Part shown: positions 26,626 through 35,490 of the stretch, one piece after another
Layout of the letters: each line of letters starts with the position of its first letter
Position numbering within the stretch: position 1 is the first letter of the stretch
NCBI GenBank assembly: GCA_027420455.1
Contig: DAIBJA010000021.1
Coordinates: 1 to 40,220, forward strand
Source: Clostridia bacterium
GTDB lineage: Bacteria; Bacillota; Sulfobacillia; JAJZYS01; JAJYTV01
DNA length: 40,220 nt
Direction: 5' to 3'
Notes under the pieces: generated by a model
Seen by the model: the letters and a program-made list of their open reading frames with translations, nothing else
Told to the model about the DNA's origin: nothing
Databases searched by the model: none
Program-made: the position numbers and the translations under genes

Positions 26626-29600
26626 GCAGGAGGCGGCGTGCGCCTTCAGCGGCGGCAGCGTCCTCGTGTCCGCGGCGGCAGGGGCAGGCAAGACGACCAC
26701 CTTGAGCGAGCGGGTTGTCCGGCGCTGCCTCGCCGCGGACGATCCCTTGGACATCGACCGCTTCCTGCTCGTCACCTTCACCGAAAAGGCGGCCCTCGAG
26801 ATGCGGCTGCGCATCTCGGCCGAGTTCGCGCAGCGTGCGCTCGCGGGCGACGAGAGAGCCAAGGGGCAGAGCGAGCGTTTGCCGCTCGCGCACATCTCCA
26901 CCATCCACGGCTTCTGCCTGCGCCTCCTCAAGGAGGAGTGGCAGGCGGCAGGCCTCGACCCCGAGGCGGGCCTGATGGACGAGCGCCAGACCGAGATCCT
27001 ACGGCGGCAGGCCCTGGACAAGACACTAGCGGCGGCCTACGCGGAGCGGCCCGGCATGGCGCGGCTCGTCGCCTACTTCGGCGGCATGGGGGAAGACGAC
27101 GGTCTCCGCGAGGCGCTGCTTCGCGCCCTCAAATTCCTCGACACGCTGCCGGATCCCGCGGGCTATCTCCAGGACGCGCTCAAGCGCCATGCACTCGAGA
27201 TGGAGCACAAGGCCGCCCTGAGGCGGGTGATGGAGGACAACCTCAGCCGGGTGGAGGAGGCGGCGAGCCTCCTGCGGCACGCGGCCGACATGGCCCGCCG
27301 GGCGGAGGGGGAGACGGCGTACGCCGCGGCCCTCGAGCTCGAGGCGATGGAACGCGAGACGGCGACCCGCAGCGGGCGACTCGACTGGGAAGAGCACCGC
27401 ACCCTCATCGCGGCCCTCGCGGACTTCGGAACCCTCCCGGGCAACAGCCAGCCGCAGCGGCGGGTGGCGCGCCGCCTGCGCGACCAGGCGAAGAAGCAGC
27501 TCGGGCGGCTGGCAAAGGGCCTCGGCAGCCTCGACGAAAGGGAGGCGGCCCGGCGCGCCCAGGCCACGGAGCCGGTCCTGCGAGACTTCGTCGCGCTGCT
27601 CTCCGCCGCCATGGACGACTACCGGCGGCTCAAGCGGCAAAGGCAGGCCCTCGACTTCGCGGATCTCGAGCAGGAGGCCCATCGCCTGCTGGTCTCTCGG
27701 GGCGGATCGGTTGGGCGGATGCTGCGCCAGCGCTTTGCCGAGGTGCTGGTGGACGAGTTCCAGGACGTCAATCCGCTGCAGGCCGCGATCGTCGATCAGG
27801 TCTCGCGGCTTGGTCGGGGTGGCAACCTCTTCGCGGTGGGCGACGTCAAGCAGAGCATCTACGGCTTTCGGCACGCCGCGCCTGGCATCTTTCTCAGCCG
27901 CGAGCGCGAGGCCGCAGGGCGCGACGCCGCCCTGCGGCTGAGGCTCAACTTCCGTAGCCGACCCGAGATCGTTGACGTGGTGAACGCCGTCTTCCGGGAA
28001 CTGATGCGGGAGGAGGACTCTCCGCTCTACGACGAGCGCGCGGAACTGAGGGCCGGGCGCGATGCCAAGACCTTGCCGCCGGACCCCGATCCCCGTGTGC
28101 GCCTCGTCTTCGTGCAGGGAGCGGAGGCCGAGGAGGGCCTGGAGGAGCCGTCGGCCCTGGAGCGGGAAGCCGGGTGGATCGCAGGCGAGATCGGGCGGCT
28201 AGTGGAGGCGGAGCATCCCGTCTGGGACCCGGCTCTCGGGCGGGTGCGGCCGATGCGCTTCGGCGACTGCGCGGTCCTCCTGCGCGGGCTGCAGGGGGCG
28301 GCGGCCCAGTTCGACGACGCCTTCGCGCTGCGCGGTGTGCCGGCGCTGATCCAGCGCAACGAGGGCTACCTCGGCGGGCTCGAGCTGCAGACGCTGACGG
28401 CGCTCCTGCGGGCCGTCGAACTGCCAGAGCGCGATTGGGACCTCTTCGTGACCCTGCGCGCGCCCTGGTTCGCCTGCAGCCTTCAGGAGGTCTGGCGCAT
28501 CCGTGAGGCCGCCCGGAAGCAGCCGCTCTGGCATGGACTGCGGCGGCTCGCGGCGGACGATGGCCGCATGCGGGAGATCCTGGAGCGAATCGAACTCTGG
28601 CGCCGGTGGTCCCTCTCGATGCCTCTCGATCGCCTCGTCGAGCGGCTGCTGTGCGACACGGAGTATGCGGCGCACGTGGCGGGACTGCCGCGCGGTGCCC
28701 AGCGACGGCGCGACGTGCTCGCCTTCCACGAGGCGGCGCAGCGGGCCGTGCGCCAGGGGGTGGCCTCGCTCGGGAGTTTTCTCGCCACGTTCGAGGAACT
28801 GACCCGCCAGCATCTCGATCTCGCACCGCCCGACGTCGACCTCGGCGACGCCGTCCGCGTCACCAGCATCCATCGCAGCAAGGGGCTCGAGTTCCCGATC
28901 GTCTTTGTCGCCGGCCTTGGCAGGCGCCTCGGCGGCGCCCAGGAGCGCGAGCGGATCCGGCTGCATCGCGAACTCGGCCTGGCGGCCGCCTTCGTCGACG
29001 ACGAGGGCGGCCTGCACCCGACCGCCTTCTGGCAGGCGATCGAGGCGGAGGAGCGCAAAGCGGACCGCTCCGAGGAGATCCGTCTGCTCTACGTGGCCCT
29101 GACCCGCGCCCGCGACCGACTCTACCTGACGTCCTCCGCGACGCCGAGCGGCGCCCAGGGGCCTCTCCATCCCGCCCGGATCAGGACCGCAAGGTGTGGC
29201 CTGGACTGGCTCGAGGCTCCTCTCGCCGCCGAGGGCTTGCCCGTCAAATGGGAGGTGGTGGAGGGAGCGCAGGGCCCTTCAGCTCGGGAGCCGCAGGTAT
29301 CCGAGGACTTCGCTGCGGCCAGGGCGGTGGCCGAGTTCGCCGCCCTGCCGGACAGAGCGGATCCGCCGCCCGCCGCCTGGCCACTCCGCGTCAGCGCAAG
29401 CTCGCTCGCGGAGGCCGGACAGGGCTACGGCGCCATCCTGCGCACGCGGCGCAGCCAGCGCGGTGCCCGCTCGCCGGCCGCGGCGCGCGCCGCGGGCGTG
29501 TACACCCATCGCCTGCTCGAGTGCATCGATCTGCGGGAGCCGCCGACGCACGTCGGGGAAGCACTCGACGACCTGATCGGGCGGGGCCTGCTGCCGCGGG

Positions 29601-29974
29601 CCGCGGCGGGGGCGGTGGACCTGCAGGCGGTGGAGCGCTTCCTTGCGTCGCCGACGGCTGCGCGCATCCGGGGAGCCCGACGACTTGAGCGGGAACTCGC
29701 CTTCAGCGCGCTCGCGGACGCCGAGGGCCGCCCGGACCCGTCGGGCGGATCGGTGCTGCAGGGTAAGATCGACCTGTTGCTCGAGGACGAGGAAGGCTGG
29801 CTGATCATCGACTTCAAGACGGACCACGTGGCCAAGGACCAGGTGGCGGAGGCGGCGCAGGCCTACCGGGGCCAGATCGATGCCTACCGTCGGGCGATCG
29901 CGGCGATCGCGGGAGTGGAGGCCAAGGGGCTCCTCTACTTCCTCACAGCGGGCGTCGCGGTGACGGTGGAGTAA
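26606..29974 (+). CDS. addA: AddA subunit of the AddAB helicase-nuclease
   Basis: This is a UvrD-type motor and nuclease of 1122 residues. Motifs in order are: the TTEQEAACAF Q motif, AAAGAGKTTTL Walker A (about 22-32), LVTFTEKAALEMRLR (motif Ia), STIHGFCLRLL, VDEFQDVNPLQ (Walker B, about 386), VGDVKQSIYGFRHA, LRLNFRSRPEIV, SIHRSKGLEFPIVFV and LYVALTRARDRLYL. The C-terminal nuclease has GVYTHRLLE and IIDFKTDHV (Asp at about 1069). ATG at 26606 has AGGAGGT 8 nt upstream, inside addB; open frame before it is shadow. This enzyme replaces RecBCD in Firmicutes. Its Chi sequence cannot be told from here. Confidence 0.97.
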   Translation: MARLTTEQEAACAFSGGSVLVSAAAGAGKTTTLSERVVRRCLAADDPLDIDRFLLVTFTEKAALEMRLRISAEFAQRALAGDERAKGQSERLPLAHISTIHGFCLRLLKEEWQAAGLDPEAGLMDERQTEILRRQALDKTLAAAYAERPGMARLVAYFGGMGEDDGLREALLRALKFLDTLPDPAGYLQDALKRHALEMEHKAALRRVMEDNLSRVEEAASLLRHAADMARRAEGETAYAAALELEAMERETATRSGRLDWEEHRTLIAALADFGTLPGNSQPQRRVARRLRDQAKKQLGRLAKGLGSLDEREAARRAQATEPVLRDFVALLSAAMDDYRRLKRQRQALDFADLEQEAHRLLVSRGGSVGRMLRQRFAEVLVDEFQDVNPLQAAIVDQVSRLGRGGNLFAVGDVKQSIYGFRHAAPGIFLSREREAAGRDAALRLRLNFRSRPEIVDVVNAVFRELMREEDSPLYDERAELRAGRDAKTLPPDPDPRVRLVFVQGAEAEEGLEEPSALEREAGWIAGEIGRLVEAEHPVWDPALGRVRPMRFGDCAVLLRGLQGAAAQFDDAFALRGVPALIQRNEGYLGGLELQTLTALLRAVELPERDWDLFVTLRAPWFACSLQEVWRIREAARKQPLWHGLRRLAADDGRMREILERIELWRRWSLSMPLDRLVERLLCDTEYAAHVAGLPRGAQRRRDVLAFHEAAQRAVRQGVASLGSFLATFEELTRQHLDLAPPDVDLGDAVRVTSIHRSKGLEFPIVFVAGLGRRLGGAQERERIRLHRELGLAAAFVDDEGGLHPTAFWQAIEAEERKADRSEEIRLLYVALTRARDRLYLTSSATPSGAQGPLHPARIRTARCGLDWLEAPLAAEGLPVKWEVVEGAQGPSAREPQVSEDFAAARAVAEFAALPDRADPPPAAWPLRVSASSLAEAGQGYGAILRTRRSQRGARSPAAARAAGVYTHRLLECIDLREPPTHVGEALDDLIGRGLLPRAAAGAVDLQAVERFLASPTAARIRGARRLERELAFSALADAEGRPDPSGGSVLQGKIDLLLEDEEGWLIIDFKTDHVAKDQVAEAAQAYRGQIDAYRRAIAAIAGVEAKGLLYFLTAGVAVTVE

Positions 29975-30019
29975 CTTGGCCTGAGGGAGAGACGGGAGAC
30001 CGACGGGAGGAGACCAGAC

Positions 30020-31060
30020 ATGGCGGAGGTCAGGAAGAGGCTACGCGATCTTGGCGTCCCGGTCGGTGTCCTGCAGCCCGGCCCATGGAACGCCATCACC
30101 GACATCCTGGGGGTGCGGGTCGGGCACGTGACCTTGGGGCAGGACGGTGGCGCGGATTCCGTCTGCACCGGCGTGACGGCGATCGTGCCGCAGGGTGGGC
30201 CGATGCCGGCGACGAAGCTGAGGGCGGCAAGCCACATCGTCAACGGCTTCGGCAAGACGGCGGGGCTCGTGCAGGTCGGCGAACTCGGCGAGCTCGAGGC
30301 GCCGATCCTGCTCACCAACACGTTCGCCGTTGGCGCCGCGCTGGAGGGCGGCATCCGCTATCTGATGCGGCAAGAACCCGCCGTCGGCAACGGCCTGCCG
30401 ACGCCGAACGTCGTGGTGGGGGAGTGCAACGACGGCTACCTCAACGACCTGCGCCAGCTGGCGGTCCGCCCGGAGCACGCGCAGGCGGCCATCGAGGCCG
30501 CCGTTTCCGGTCCGGTGCCGGAGGGCGCGGTCGGGGGCGGCCGGGGCATGGTCTGCTGCGGCTGGAAGGGCGGCATCGGCACCGCGTCGCGGCTCGTCGG
30601 GGACAGCGGCCACATCGTTGGGGTTCTCGTGCAGGCGAACTTCGGCTCCGCTGAGGACCTCACGATCCTCGGCGTGCCCGTCGGGCGTCACCTGCGGCCG
30701 CTGGATTTCCGGCCTCCCGACGGCTCGATCATCATGGTCGTCGCGACCGACCTGCCCTGGGACGCCCTCTCGCTTGGGCGCCTGGCGCGGCGCACGGCGT
30801 TCGGGCTCGCGCGCCTGGGGTCCGTCGCGTCGCACGGCAGCGGCGATATCGCGATCGCCTTCTCGACCGCTGCAGAGGCGAGGCCAGCGCACTTAGACGG
30901 CGGGCCCCTGGCGAGTGCCGCGTTTCACGCCGTGGCGGAGGCGACGGAGGAGGCCATCCTCAACGCACTCGCGATGGCGGAGACCACCCGCGGGCGGCTC
31001 GGCCGCGTCGTACCCGCCCTGCCGCTCGAGGAGACGCTGAGGCTCCTCGAGCAACGCTAG
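30020..31060 (+). CDS. P1 family peptidase (DmpA/beta-peptidyl aminopeptidase)
   Basis: This 346-residue N-terminal-nucleophile enzyme is related to DmpA. The opening GPWNAITDILGVRVGHVTL and VGECNDGYLNDLR fit the family. The chain should cut itself before Ser236 in PPDGSIIMVVATDLP, giving two subunits, and the new N-terminal Ser is the nucleophile. RTAFGLARLGSVASHGSGDIAIAFSTA is the conserved C-terminal part. It removes N-terminal residues, including D- or beta-amino acids, from small peptides. ATG at 30020 follows GGGAGGAG by about 8 nt. Confidence 0.92.
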   Translation: MAEVRKRLRDLGVPVGVLQPGPWNAITDILGVRVGHVTLGQDGGADSVCTGVTAIVPQGGPMPATKLRAASHIVNGFGKTAGLVQVGELGELEAPILLTNTFAVGAALEGGIRYLMRQEPAVGNGLPTPNVVVGECNDGYLNDLRQLAVRPEHAQAAIEAAVSGPVPEGAVGGGRGMVCCGWKGGIGTASRLVGDSGHIVGVLVQANFGSAEDLTILGVPVGRHLRPLDFRPPDGSIIMVVATDLPWDALSLGRLARRTAFGLARLGSVASHGSGDIAIAFSTAAEARPAHLDGGPLASAAFHAVAEATEEAILNALAMAETTRGRLGRVVPALPLEETLRLLEQR

Positions 31061-31071
31061 GCGCGAAGGGG

Positions 31072-31096
31072 GGCGATCCCTCGGCAGGGGATCGCC
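31072..31096. terminator. 9-bp perfect hairpin between convergent genes
   Basis: GGCGATCCC (31072-31080) pairs with GGGATCGCC (31088-31096) around a 7-nt loop, 11 nt after the P1 peptidase stop. There is no T run, so it is a putative terminator or 3' stabiliser for this gene or for the zinc ribbon on the other strand. Confidence 0.5.
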
Positions 31097-31145
31097 TGGG
31101 CGGAGCGGAAGAATTCTGGTCGGCGCACGGCCGACCGCGTCCTCA

Positions 31146-31313
31146 TCAGGTGCAGGGCGGAGCGGTCGTGAAGCCGCAAAGCGGGCAGCTCACCTGACCG
31201 CGCGGCTCCGCTACGAGGCGCGCGAGCTGGCAGTTGGGGCAAAGCTGACCCGGCGAGAGCGCAGGCGGGGCTTCGGGACGCGGTGTCTCAGGGCCTGGCA
31301 GTTCGATGGACAC
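31146..31313 (-). CDS. 55-residue zinc-ribbon protein
   Basis: GTG at 31313 lies 7 nt after AGGAGAGGT on the minus strand. The first half is Pro-rich (LPGPETPRPEAPPALSPG). The second half has CPNC and CPLC separated by about 14 residues, a complete rubredoxin-like or zinc-ribbon knuckle pair, and then ends with a further Cys (PPCT). The frame is open further upstream but without a site. It diverges from the M32 peptidase gene with about 67 nt between starts. The function is unknown; such short ribbons often bind RNA or partner proteins. Confidence 0.65.
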   Translation of the reverse strand: MSIELPGPETPRPEAPPALSPGQLCPNCQLARLVAEPRGQVSCPLCGFTTAPPCT

Positions 31314-31380
31314 GTCTCGCACCTCTCCTGTCGAAGGTATCCCGGGTCGGGAAGCAAGGCAAGCGGAAGGGGCGACCGGC

Positions 31381-32883
31381 TTGGCAGATCGGCTTGCGGA
31401 GTTGACGAAGCGGCTTCTCGAGATCGACGACATCGAGCGCGCGGCGGCCGTACTCGGCTGGGACCAGATGACCTACATGCCGCAGGGCGGCAACCAGGGC
31501 CGCGGCGAGCAGCTGGCGACCCTCGCGTCCCTGGCGCACGAGCGGCTCGTGAGCCCCGAGTTCGGCGACGCCCTGAAGGCGTTCGCCGAGGAGGCGCAGG
31601 GTGCGCCCGAGGACGATGTCCGGCACGCCTTCCTGCGCACCGTGCAGCGGGCCTACGACCAGGCGACCAAGCTGCCGCAGGAGCTTGTAGCGCGCCAGAT
31701 GCGCCTCACGACGGAGGCGTACGAGGCCTGGGTGGCCGCCCGGGCCGCGAAGGACTTCTCGGTGTTCGCGCCGGCGTTCGCGAAGACGGTCGATCTGAGC
31801 CGGGAGATCGCCGAGGCGCTCGGCTACCCCGAGGAGCCGTACGACGCCCTGCTCGACCTGTCCGAACCCGGCATGACGACGAAGGCCGCCGCCGACCTGC
31901 TCGGGGAGCTCAAGACGAGCCTCGTTCCGCTGGTGCAGGCGATCGCCGAGCATAAGGACCGGGTCGACCGCGGCATCCTCTACGGCCACTTCGCCGACGA
32001 GACGCAGTGGCGGCTTGGCCTCGAGGCGATCACGGCCTTCGGTTTCGACTTCAGCCGCGGCCGCCAGGACCGCTCGATCCACCCCTTCACGACATCGTTC
32101 GGCGTCGGCGACGTCCGCATCACGACGCGCATCAGCGAGGACACGTTCGCGTCCGCGTTCTTCAGCACCTTGCACGAGGGCGGACACGGGCTCTACGAGC
32201 AGGGACTGCCCGCCGAGTGGGCGCGCACGCCCCTGGGGCAGGCCATCTCGAGCGGCGTGCACGAGTCCCAGTCGCGCCTGTGGGAGAACCTCGTCGGCCG
32301 TTCGCGCCCCTTCTGGCGCTACTTCCTGCCGAAGGCGCAGGCCGCGTTCCCCAGCCAGTTCGGCCAGGTGAGCGTCGAGGACATGTACCGGGCCGTCAAC
32401 TACGTCGAACCTTCACTGATCCGCGTCGACGCGGACGAGGTGACCTACAACCTGCACATCGCGGTGCGGTTCGAAGTCGAGCGGGCCCTGATGCGGGGCG
32501 AGCTCGCCGCACGGGACGTGCCGGAGGCCTGGCGGGCCAAGATGCAGGAGTACCTCGGCGTCGTGCCGCCCGACGACCTCGTGGGAGCTCTGCAGGACAT
32601 CCACTGGTCGGGTGGCCTCGGCGGCTTCATCGGCTACACCGTGGGCAACGTCGTCTCGGCGCAGGTCTGGGAGGCTGCCGGGCGTATGATCGGGGACCTG
32701 CCGGAGCGCATCGCGCAGGGCGACTTCGCGCCGCTGCTCGGCTTCCTGCGCCAGGAGCTCCACCAGCTCGGCTCGCGCGAGACGACGGACGGCTTCCTGC
32801 GCAAGGCAACCGGACAGGGACTCACCACCCGTCCGTACCTCGCGTACATCCAGGGCAAGTTCGGCGAGCTCTACGGCATCTGA
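31381..32883 (+). CDS. M32 carboxypeptidase (carboxypeptidase Taq)
   Basis: This is a zinc carboxypeptidase of 500 residues, the usual size for the Taq family. The HEXXH motif is HEGGHGLYEQG at 265-269, with the third ligand expected in SGVHESQSRLWEN (Glu near 295). VLGWDQMTYMPQGG and YNLHIAVRFEVERAL are family markers. I chose TTG at 31381 because GGAAGGGG lies 8 nt upstream; an ATG at 31306 would add 25 residues that overlap the divergent zinc-ribbon start and do not resemble the family. It is cytoplasmic and trims C-terminal residues from peptides. Confidence 0.93.
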   Translation: MADRLAELTKRLLEIDDIERAAAVLGWDQMTYMPQGGNQGRGEQLATLASLAHERLVSPEFGDALKAFAEEAQGAPEDDVRHAFLRTVQRAYDQATKLPQELVARQMRLTTEAYEAWVAARAAKDFSVFAPAFAKTVDLSREIAEALGYPEEPYDALLDLSEPGMTTKAAADLLGELKTSLVPLVQAIAEHKDRVDRGILYGHFADETQWRLGLEAITAFGFDFSRGRQDRSIHPFTTSFGVGDVRITTRISEDTFASAFFSTLHEGGHGLYEQGLPAEWARTPLGQAISSGVHESQSRLWENLVGRSRPFWRYFLPKAQAAFPSQFGQVSVEDMYRAVNYVEPSLIRVDADEVTYNLHIAVRFEVERALMRGELAARDVPEAWRAKMQEYLGVVPPDDLVGALQDIHWSGGLGGFIGYTVGNVVSAQVWEAAGRMIGDLPERIAQGDFAPLLGFLRQELHQLGSRETTDGFLRKATGQGLTTRPYLAYIQGKFGELYGI

Positions 32884-32906
32884 AAGTCCTGGGCCGAGAC
32901 GCGCAA

Positions 32907-32942
32907 CCAGGGCGCCCGTGGCTTTTGCCGCGGGCGCCCTGG
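32907..32942. terminator. Long hairpin between convergent M32 peptidase and CBS/ACT gene
   Basis: CCAGGGCGCCCG (32907-32918) pairs exactly with CGGGCGCCCTGG (32931-32942). The stem extends inward through a T-G wobble and GGC/GCC to a TTTT loop, 16 bp in all. No clear T run follows on either strand. It separates two convergent genes and should serve both. Confidence 0.7.
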
Positions 32943-32957
32943 CACGAGATGGCGCGT

Positions 32958-33566
32958 TCAGTCGATCAGGCGGAAGCCCGCCCCCTTCAGGGCGTCACGG
33001 GCGGAACCGGCCGCTTCGTCCGGCACGTAGATGGTGCCGGAGCGCTGGTCGCCGTGCGGGTGCGAGAGATAGGTCGCCTGCACGTTGGCGCCCGCTCCCG
33101 CCACCGCCGCGAGGGCGCGGGCCATCTCGCCCGGACGGTCGCCGACGTGGAAGTGCAGGCGGGTCGCGTAGTCGATGTCGAGGATCTCGTCGAAGAAGTG
33201 ATTGAGCTGCGGCCAGCCGAGCAGGCCGATGACGTCGCCCTGATCGTCCGCCACCAGCACGGCCCGGCTCGGCCTGCGCCAGAGCGCCTTGGCCGCGAGT
33301 TCGATGGGCGCGGACGCGGGCAAGGTCTCGACGTGCTCCGCGATCGTGGCGATCGGGCGGTCGGGGTCGGCCTTCATGCCGTGCATCACGGAGCCGGCGA
33401 GGTGTTCGAGAATGCTGCGCATGCGCACGATGCGCCCGCGCGGCTGCTCGTCGAGCACAAGGCACGTGAGCTGCGCGTCCAGGAGATGCGTGTAGGCTTC
33501 ACCAAGCGTTGCCACAGGGGAAATCAGCGAGCGGTCCAGGGGCAGCATCAGGGCTCCGAGCAACAT
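32958..33566 (-). CDS. CBS-domain pair with C-terminal ACT-like domain (AcuB-like)
   Basis: This 202-residue protein has two CBS repeats (about 1-60 and 70-130; LPLDRSLISPVATLGEAYTHLL and ADDQGDVIGLLGW) followed by an ACT-like domain (about 138-202; RLHFHVGDRPGEMARALAAVAGAGANVQ). CBS pairs bind adenine nucleotides and ACT domains bind amino acids, so this is a likely sensor. The same layout is annotated as AcuB in Bacillus. The start ATG shares its A with the stop of the EamA gene (TGATG), so the two are coupled. In an operon with threonine dehydratase, an energy and amino-acid sensing role is reasonable but unproven. Confidence 0.85.
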   Translation of the reverse strand: MLLGALMLPLDRSLISPVATLGEAYTHLLDAQLTCLVLDEQPRGRIVRMRSILEHLAGSVMHGMKADPDRPIATIAEHVETLPASAPIELAAKALWRRPSRAVLVADDQGDVIGLLGWPQLNHFFDEILDIDYATRLHFHVGDRPGEMARALAAVAGAGANVQATYLSHPHGDQRSGTIYVPDEAAGSARDALKGAGFRLID

Positions 33567-34501
33567 CAGGCATCAGGCCTCCCGCCTGCGGTTACTGGGG
33601 TGGGTTCTGCTTCGCCGGCCTCGCTCCTGCCGTTTTGCCGCGCAAGGGCCAGCATGGCGCCCAAGATCAGCGCGCCGCCGACGTATTGCGGCCAGGTCAG
33701 GGCCTGGCCCAGAACGAGGAACGCGCTGACCGCGGCCGAGAGCGGCTCGGCCGTCGCCGCGATGCCGACGACGGTGGGGCGCACGTGGGTCAGGGCATAG
33801 ATGTACAGGGCAAACGGCACCAAGGTGCCGAGCACGACGACAAAGGCGATGAGAAGTAGGCTGCCCGCCGTCACCTGGCCGATGCCGTGAAGCCAGAGCG
33901 GCCAGGGGATGCTGGCGGCGACGGCTCCGAAGAGGAAACCGTAGGCCGTGGTGACGAAGGCGCCGCGCCGGCGTATGAGACCGCTGGGATAGATCGTGTA
34001 GAAGGCGAGGCTGAACGCCGAGAGGAGTCCGAAGAGGACGCCGATCGGCTCGAGGCGGAGGCCGCCGTGGCCCAGCACGAGCAGCATCGTGCCGCCGAGG
34101 GCCAGAGCGAGGGCCAACGTCTCCGCCGGCGCCGGGGCGCGCCGCTCGCTGATGACGAAGAAGAGCGCGATCAGCGATGGGGCCAGGTACTGCAGGAAGG
34201 TCGCCATGGCGACGCCGATGCGCGCGATGGCGAAGAAGTACGAGAACTGCACAAGGAGGAAGCCGAAGAGGCCGAAGATCACCAGGCGGCCGAGATCCGG
34301 CCACGGGACCGCAAGGCGCCCCGGCCCGCGCAAGGCGAGAACCAGCATGAGGATCACGGCGGCGCCCCAGAGCCGCACGACCACGAGGAAGAGCGCCGAG
34401 AAGCCGTCCTGGGTGAAGAGCAGCTGCGCGGCCGTACCGCTCAGGCCCCAGAGACTCGCCGCGAGGAACACGAGCAGGATGCCGCGGACGCTCCCGGACA
34501 C
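33566..34501 (-). CDS. EamA/DMT-family transporter
   Basis: This 311-residue membrane protein has ten hydrophobic segments in two EamA repeats (LLVFLAASLWGLSGTAAQLL; later LVPFALYIYALTHVRPTVVGI and ALTWPQYVGGALILGAML). Export of amino acids or their products is likely. The GTG at 34501 starts 2 nt after the ilvA stop with no clear ribosome site of its own, so translation depends on ilvA. The operon order is ilvA, EamA, CBS/ACT. It is not a recent copy of the EamA gene at 7258, as the sequences differ throughout. Confidence 0.9.
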   Translation of the reverse strand: MSGSVRGILLVFLAASLWGLSGTAAQLLFTQDGFSALFLVVVRLWGAAVILMLVLALRGPGRLAVPWPDLGRLVIFGLFGFLLVQFSYFFAIARIGVAMATFLQYLAPSLIALFFVISERRAPAPAETLALALALGGTMLLVLGHGGLRLEPIGVLFGLLSAFSLAFYTIYPSGLIRRRGAFVTTAYGFLFGAVAASIPWPLWLHGIGQVTAGSLLLIAFVVVLGTLVPFALYIYALTHVRPTVVGIAATAEPLSAAVSAFLVLGQALTWPQYVGGALILGAMLALARQNGRSEAGEAEPTPVTAGGRPDA

Positions 34502-34503
34502 GT

Positions 34504-35457
34504 TCAGTCGACGACCCGACGCATGTAGTCCAGGGAGATGTTGCCCCCCGAGAGCACGGCGGCGCTCGGCACGTCCCGAGCGACCTTGCCCGACATGAAC
34601 GCGGCGTAGGCGACGGCCCCCGAAGGCTCCACGACCAGCTTCTCGCGCCAGAGCAGGGAGCGCACGGCCGCGAGGATCTCTTCCTCGGACACCGTGACCA
34701 CCTCATCCACCGTGGCCTTCAGGATCTCGTAGTTGAGGTTGCCGACCGACTGCGTGCGCAGGCCGTCGGCGGCGGTGTCGATCGTGTCGAGGGAGACGTG
34801 CTCACCGCGGGCGAAACTGAGGTAGAGGTCGTTGGCCCCTTCGGGCTCGACGCCGACCACCCTGACGCCCGGCAAGATCGCCTTCAAGGCGCTGGCGCTG
34901 CCGCTCAGAAGTCCGCCGCCGCCGACCGGCACGAGCACCTGGCGCACGTCGGGGAACGCCCGGGCGATCTCGAGTCCGACGCTGGCCTGTCCCTGGACGA
35001 TGTCGATGTCGTCGTAGGGCGGGACCAGCACGAGACCGTCGCTCGCGGCCAGTTCCTCGGCGATGCGCCGCCGCTCGTCGGAACCTCCCTGGCAGAGCAC
35101 GACGTTGCCGCCGTAGGATTCGACGCCGCGGCGCTTCTCGACGACGCCACCCTCGGGCATCACGATCGTGGCCCGGCAGCCGAGCATGGCGGCGGCGCAA
35201 GCCACGGCCTGGCCGTGGTTGCCGGACGAGTAGGCGACGACGCCACGGGCCCTCGCGTCTTCGAGGGAGCGCGTCAGCTTGTGGTAGGCGCCGCGGATCT
35301 TGAAGGAGCCGGTGCGCTGCAGGTTCTCCGGCTTGAGGCGGAGGCCCTCGAGGCCGTCGGCGCGGGCGGGGAGAAGCGGTGTCGGCAGCAGGACGGGGGC
35401 GATCAGCCGGGCGGCTTCCTCGATGCTCGACAGCGATGGTACGGGAGCGTTGGTCAT
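34504..35457 (-). CDS. ilvA: Threonine/serine dehydratase, catabolic type
   Basis: This is a fold-type II PLP enzyme of 317 residues that deaminates threonine to 2-oxobutanoate (or serine to pyruvate). The PLP lysine is at about 53 in RTGSFKIRGAYHKL; SSGNHGQAVA binds the substrate, and VPVGGGGLLSG holds the phosphate. There is no C-terminal regulatory domain, so it resembles TdcB or serine racemase in size. ATG at 35457 is supported by the family start, but the nearest ribosome site (GGGAGGT) is 26 nt away with a hairpin in between; see the separate entry. The gene heads an operon with an exporter and a CBS/ACT sensor, consistent with amino-acid breakdown. Confidence 0.92.
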   Translation of the reverse strand: MTNAPVPSLSSIEEAARLIAPVLLPTPLLPARADGLEGLRLKPENLQRTGSFKIRGAYHKLTRSLEDARARGVVAYSSGNHGQAVACAAAMLGCRATIVMPEGGVVEKRRGVESYGGNVVLCQGGSDERRRIAEELAASDGLVLVPPYDDIDIVQGQASVGLEIARAFPDVRQVLVPVGGGGLLSGSASALKAILPGVRVVGVEPEGANDLYLSFARGEHVSLDTIDTAADGLRTQSVGNLNYEILKATVDEVVTVSEEEILAAVRSLLWREKLVVEPSGAVAYAAFMSGKVARDVPSAAVLSGGNISLDYMRRVVD

Positions 35458-35490
35458 GGCCGGGCGCGCCGGATTGGCGCGCCACCTCCC
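35458..35490 (-). promoter_or_regulatory. Hairpin-bridged ribosome site of ilvA
   Basis: On the minus strand GGGAGGT (35490-35484) is directly followed by GGCGCGCC, AATCC and GGCGCGCC (35483-35463), then 5 nt and the ATG. Linear spacing is 26 nt, far too long. If the two 8-nt arms pair, the site and the start come within about 5 nt of each other. The arms are also self-palindromes (AscI-like). An unrelated frame begins with the GTG next to the site but matches no protein family. Confidence 0.5.

Noticed and set aside
32007-33800. Plus-strand open frame of 597 codons across the M32 gene and the CBS/ACT gene
   Set aside because: It is out of frame with the M32 peptidase, crosses a strong hairpin and reads antisense through two genes.
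34802-35485. Minus-strand frame with a GTG next to the good ribosome site before ilvA
   Set aside because: Its translation is Arg/Pro-rich with no family likeness, and ilvA in the other frame is unmistakable.
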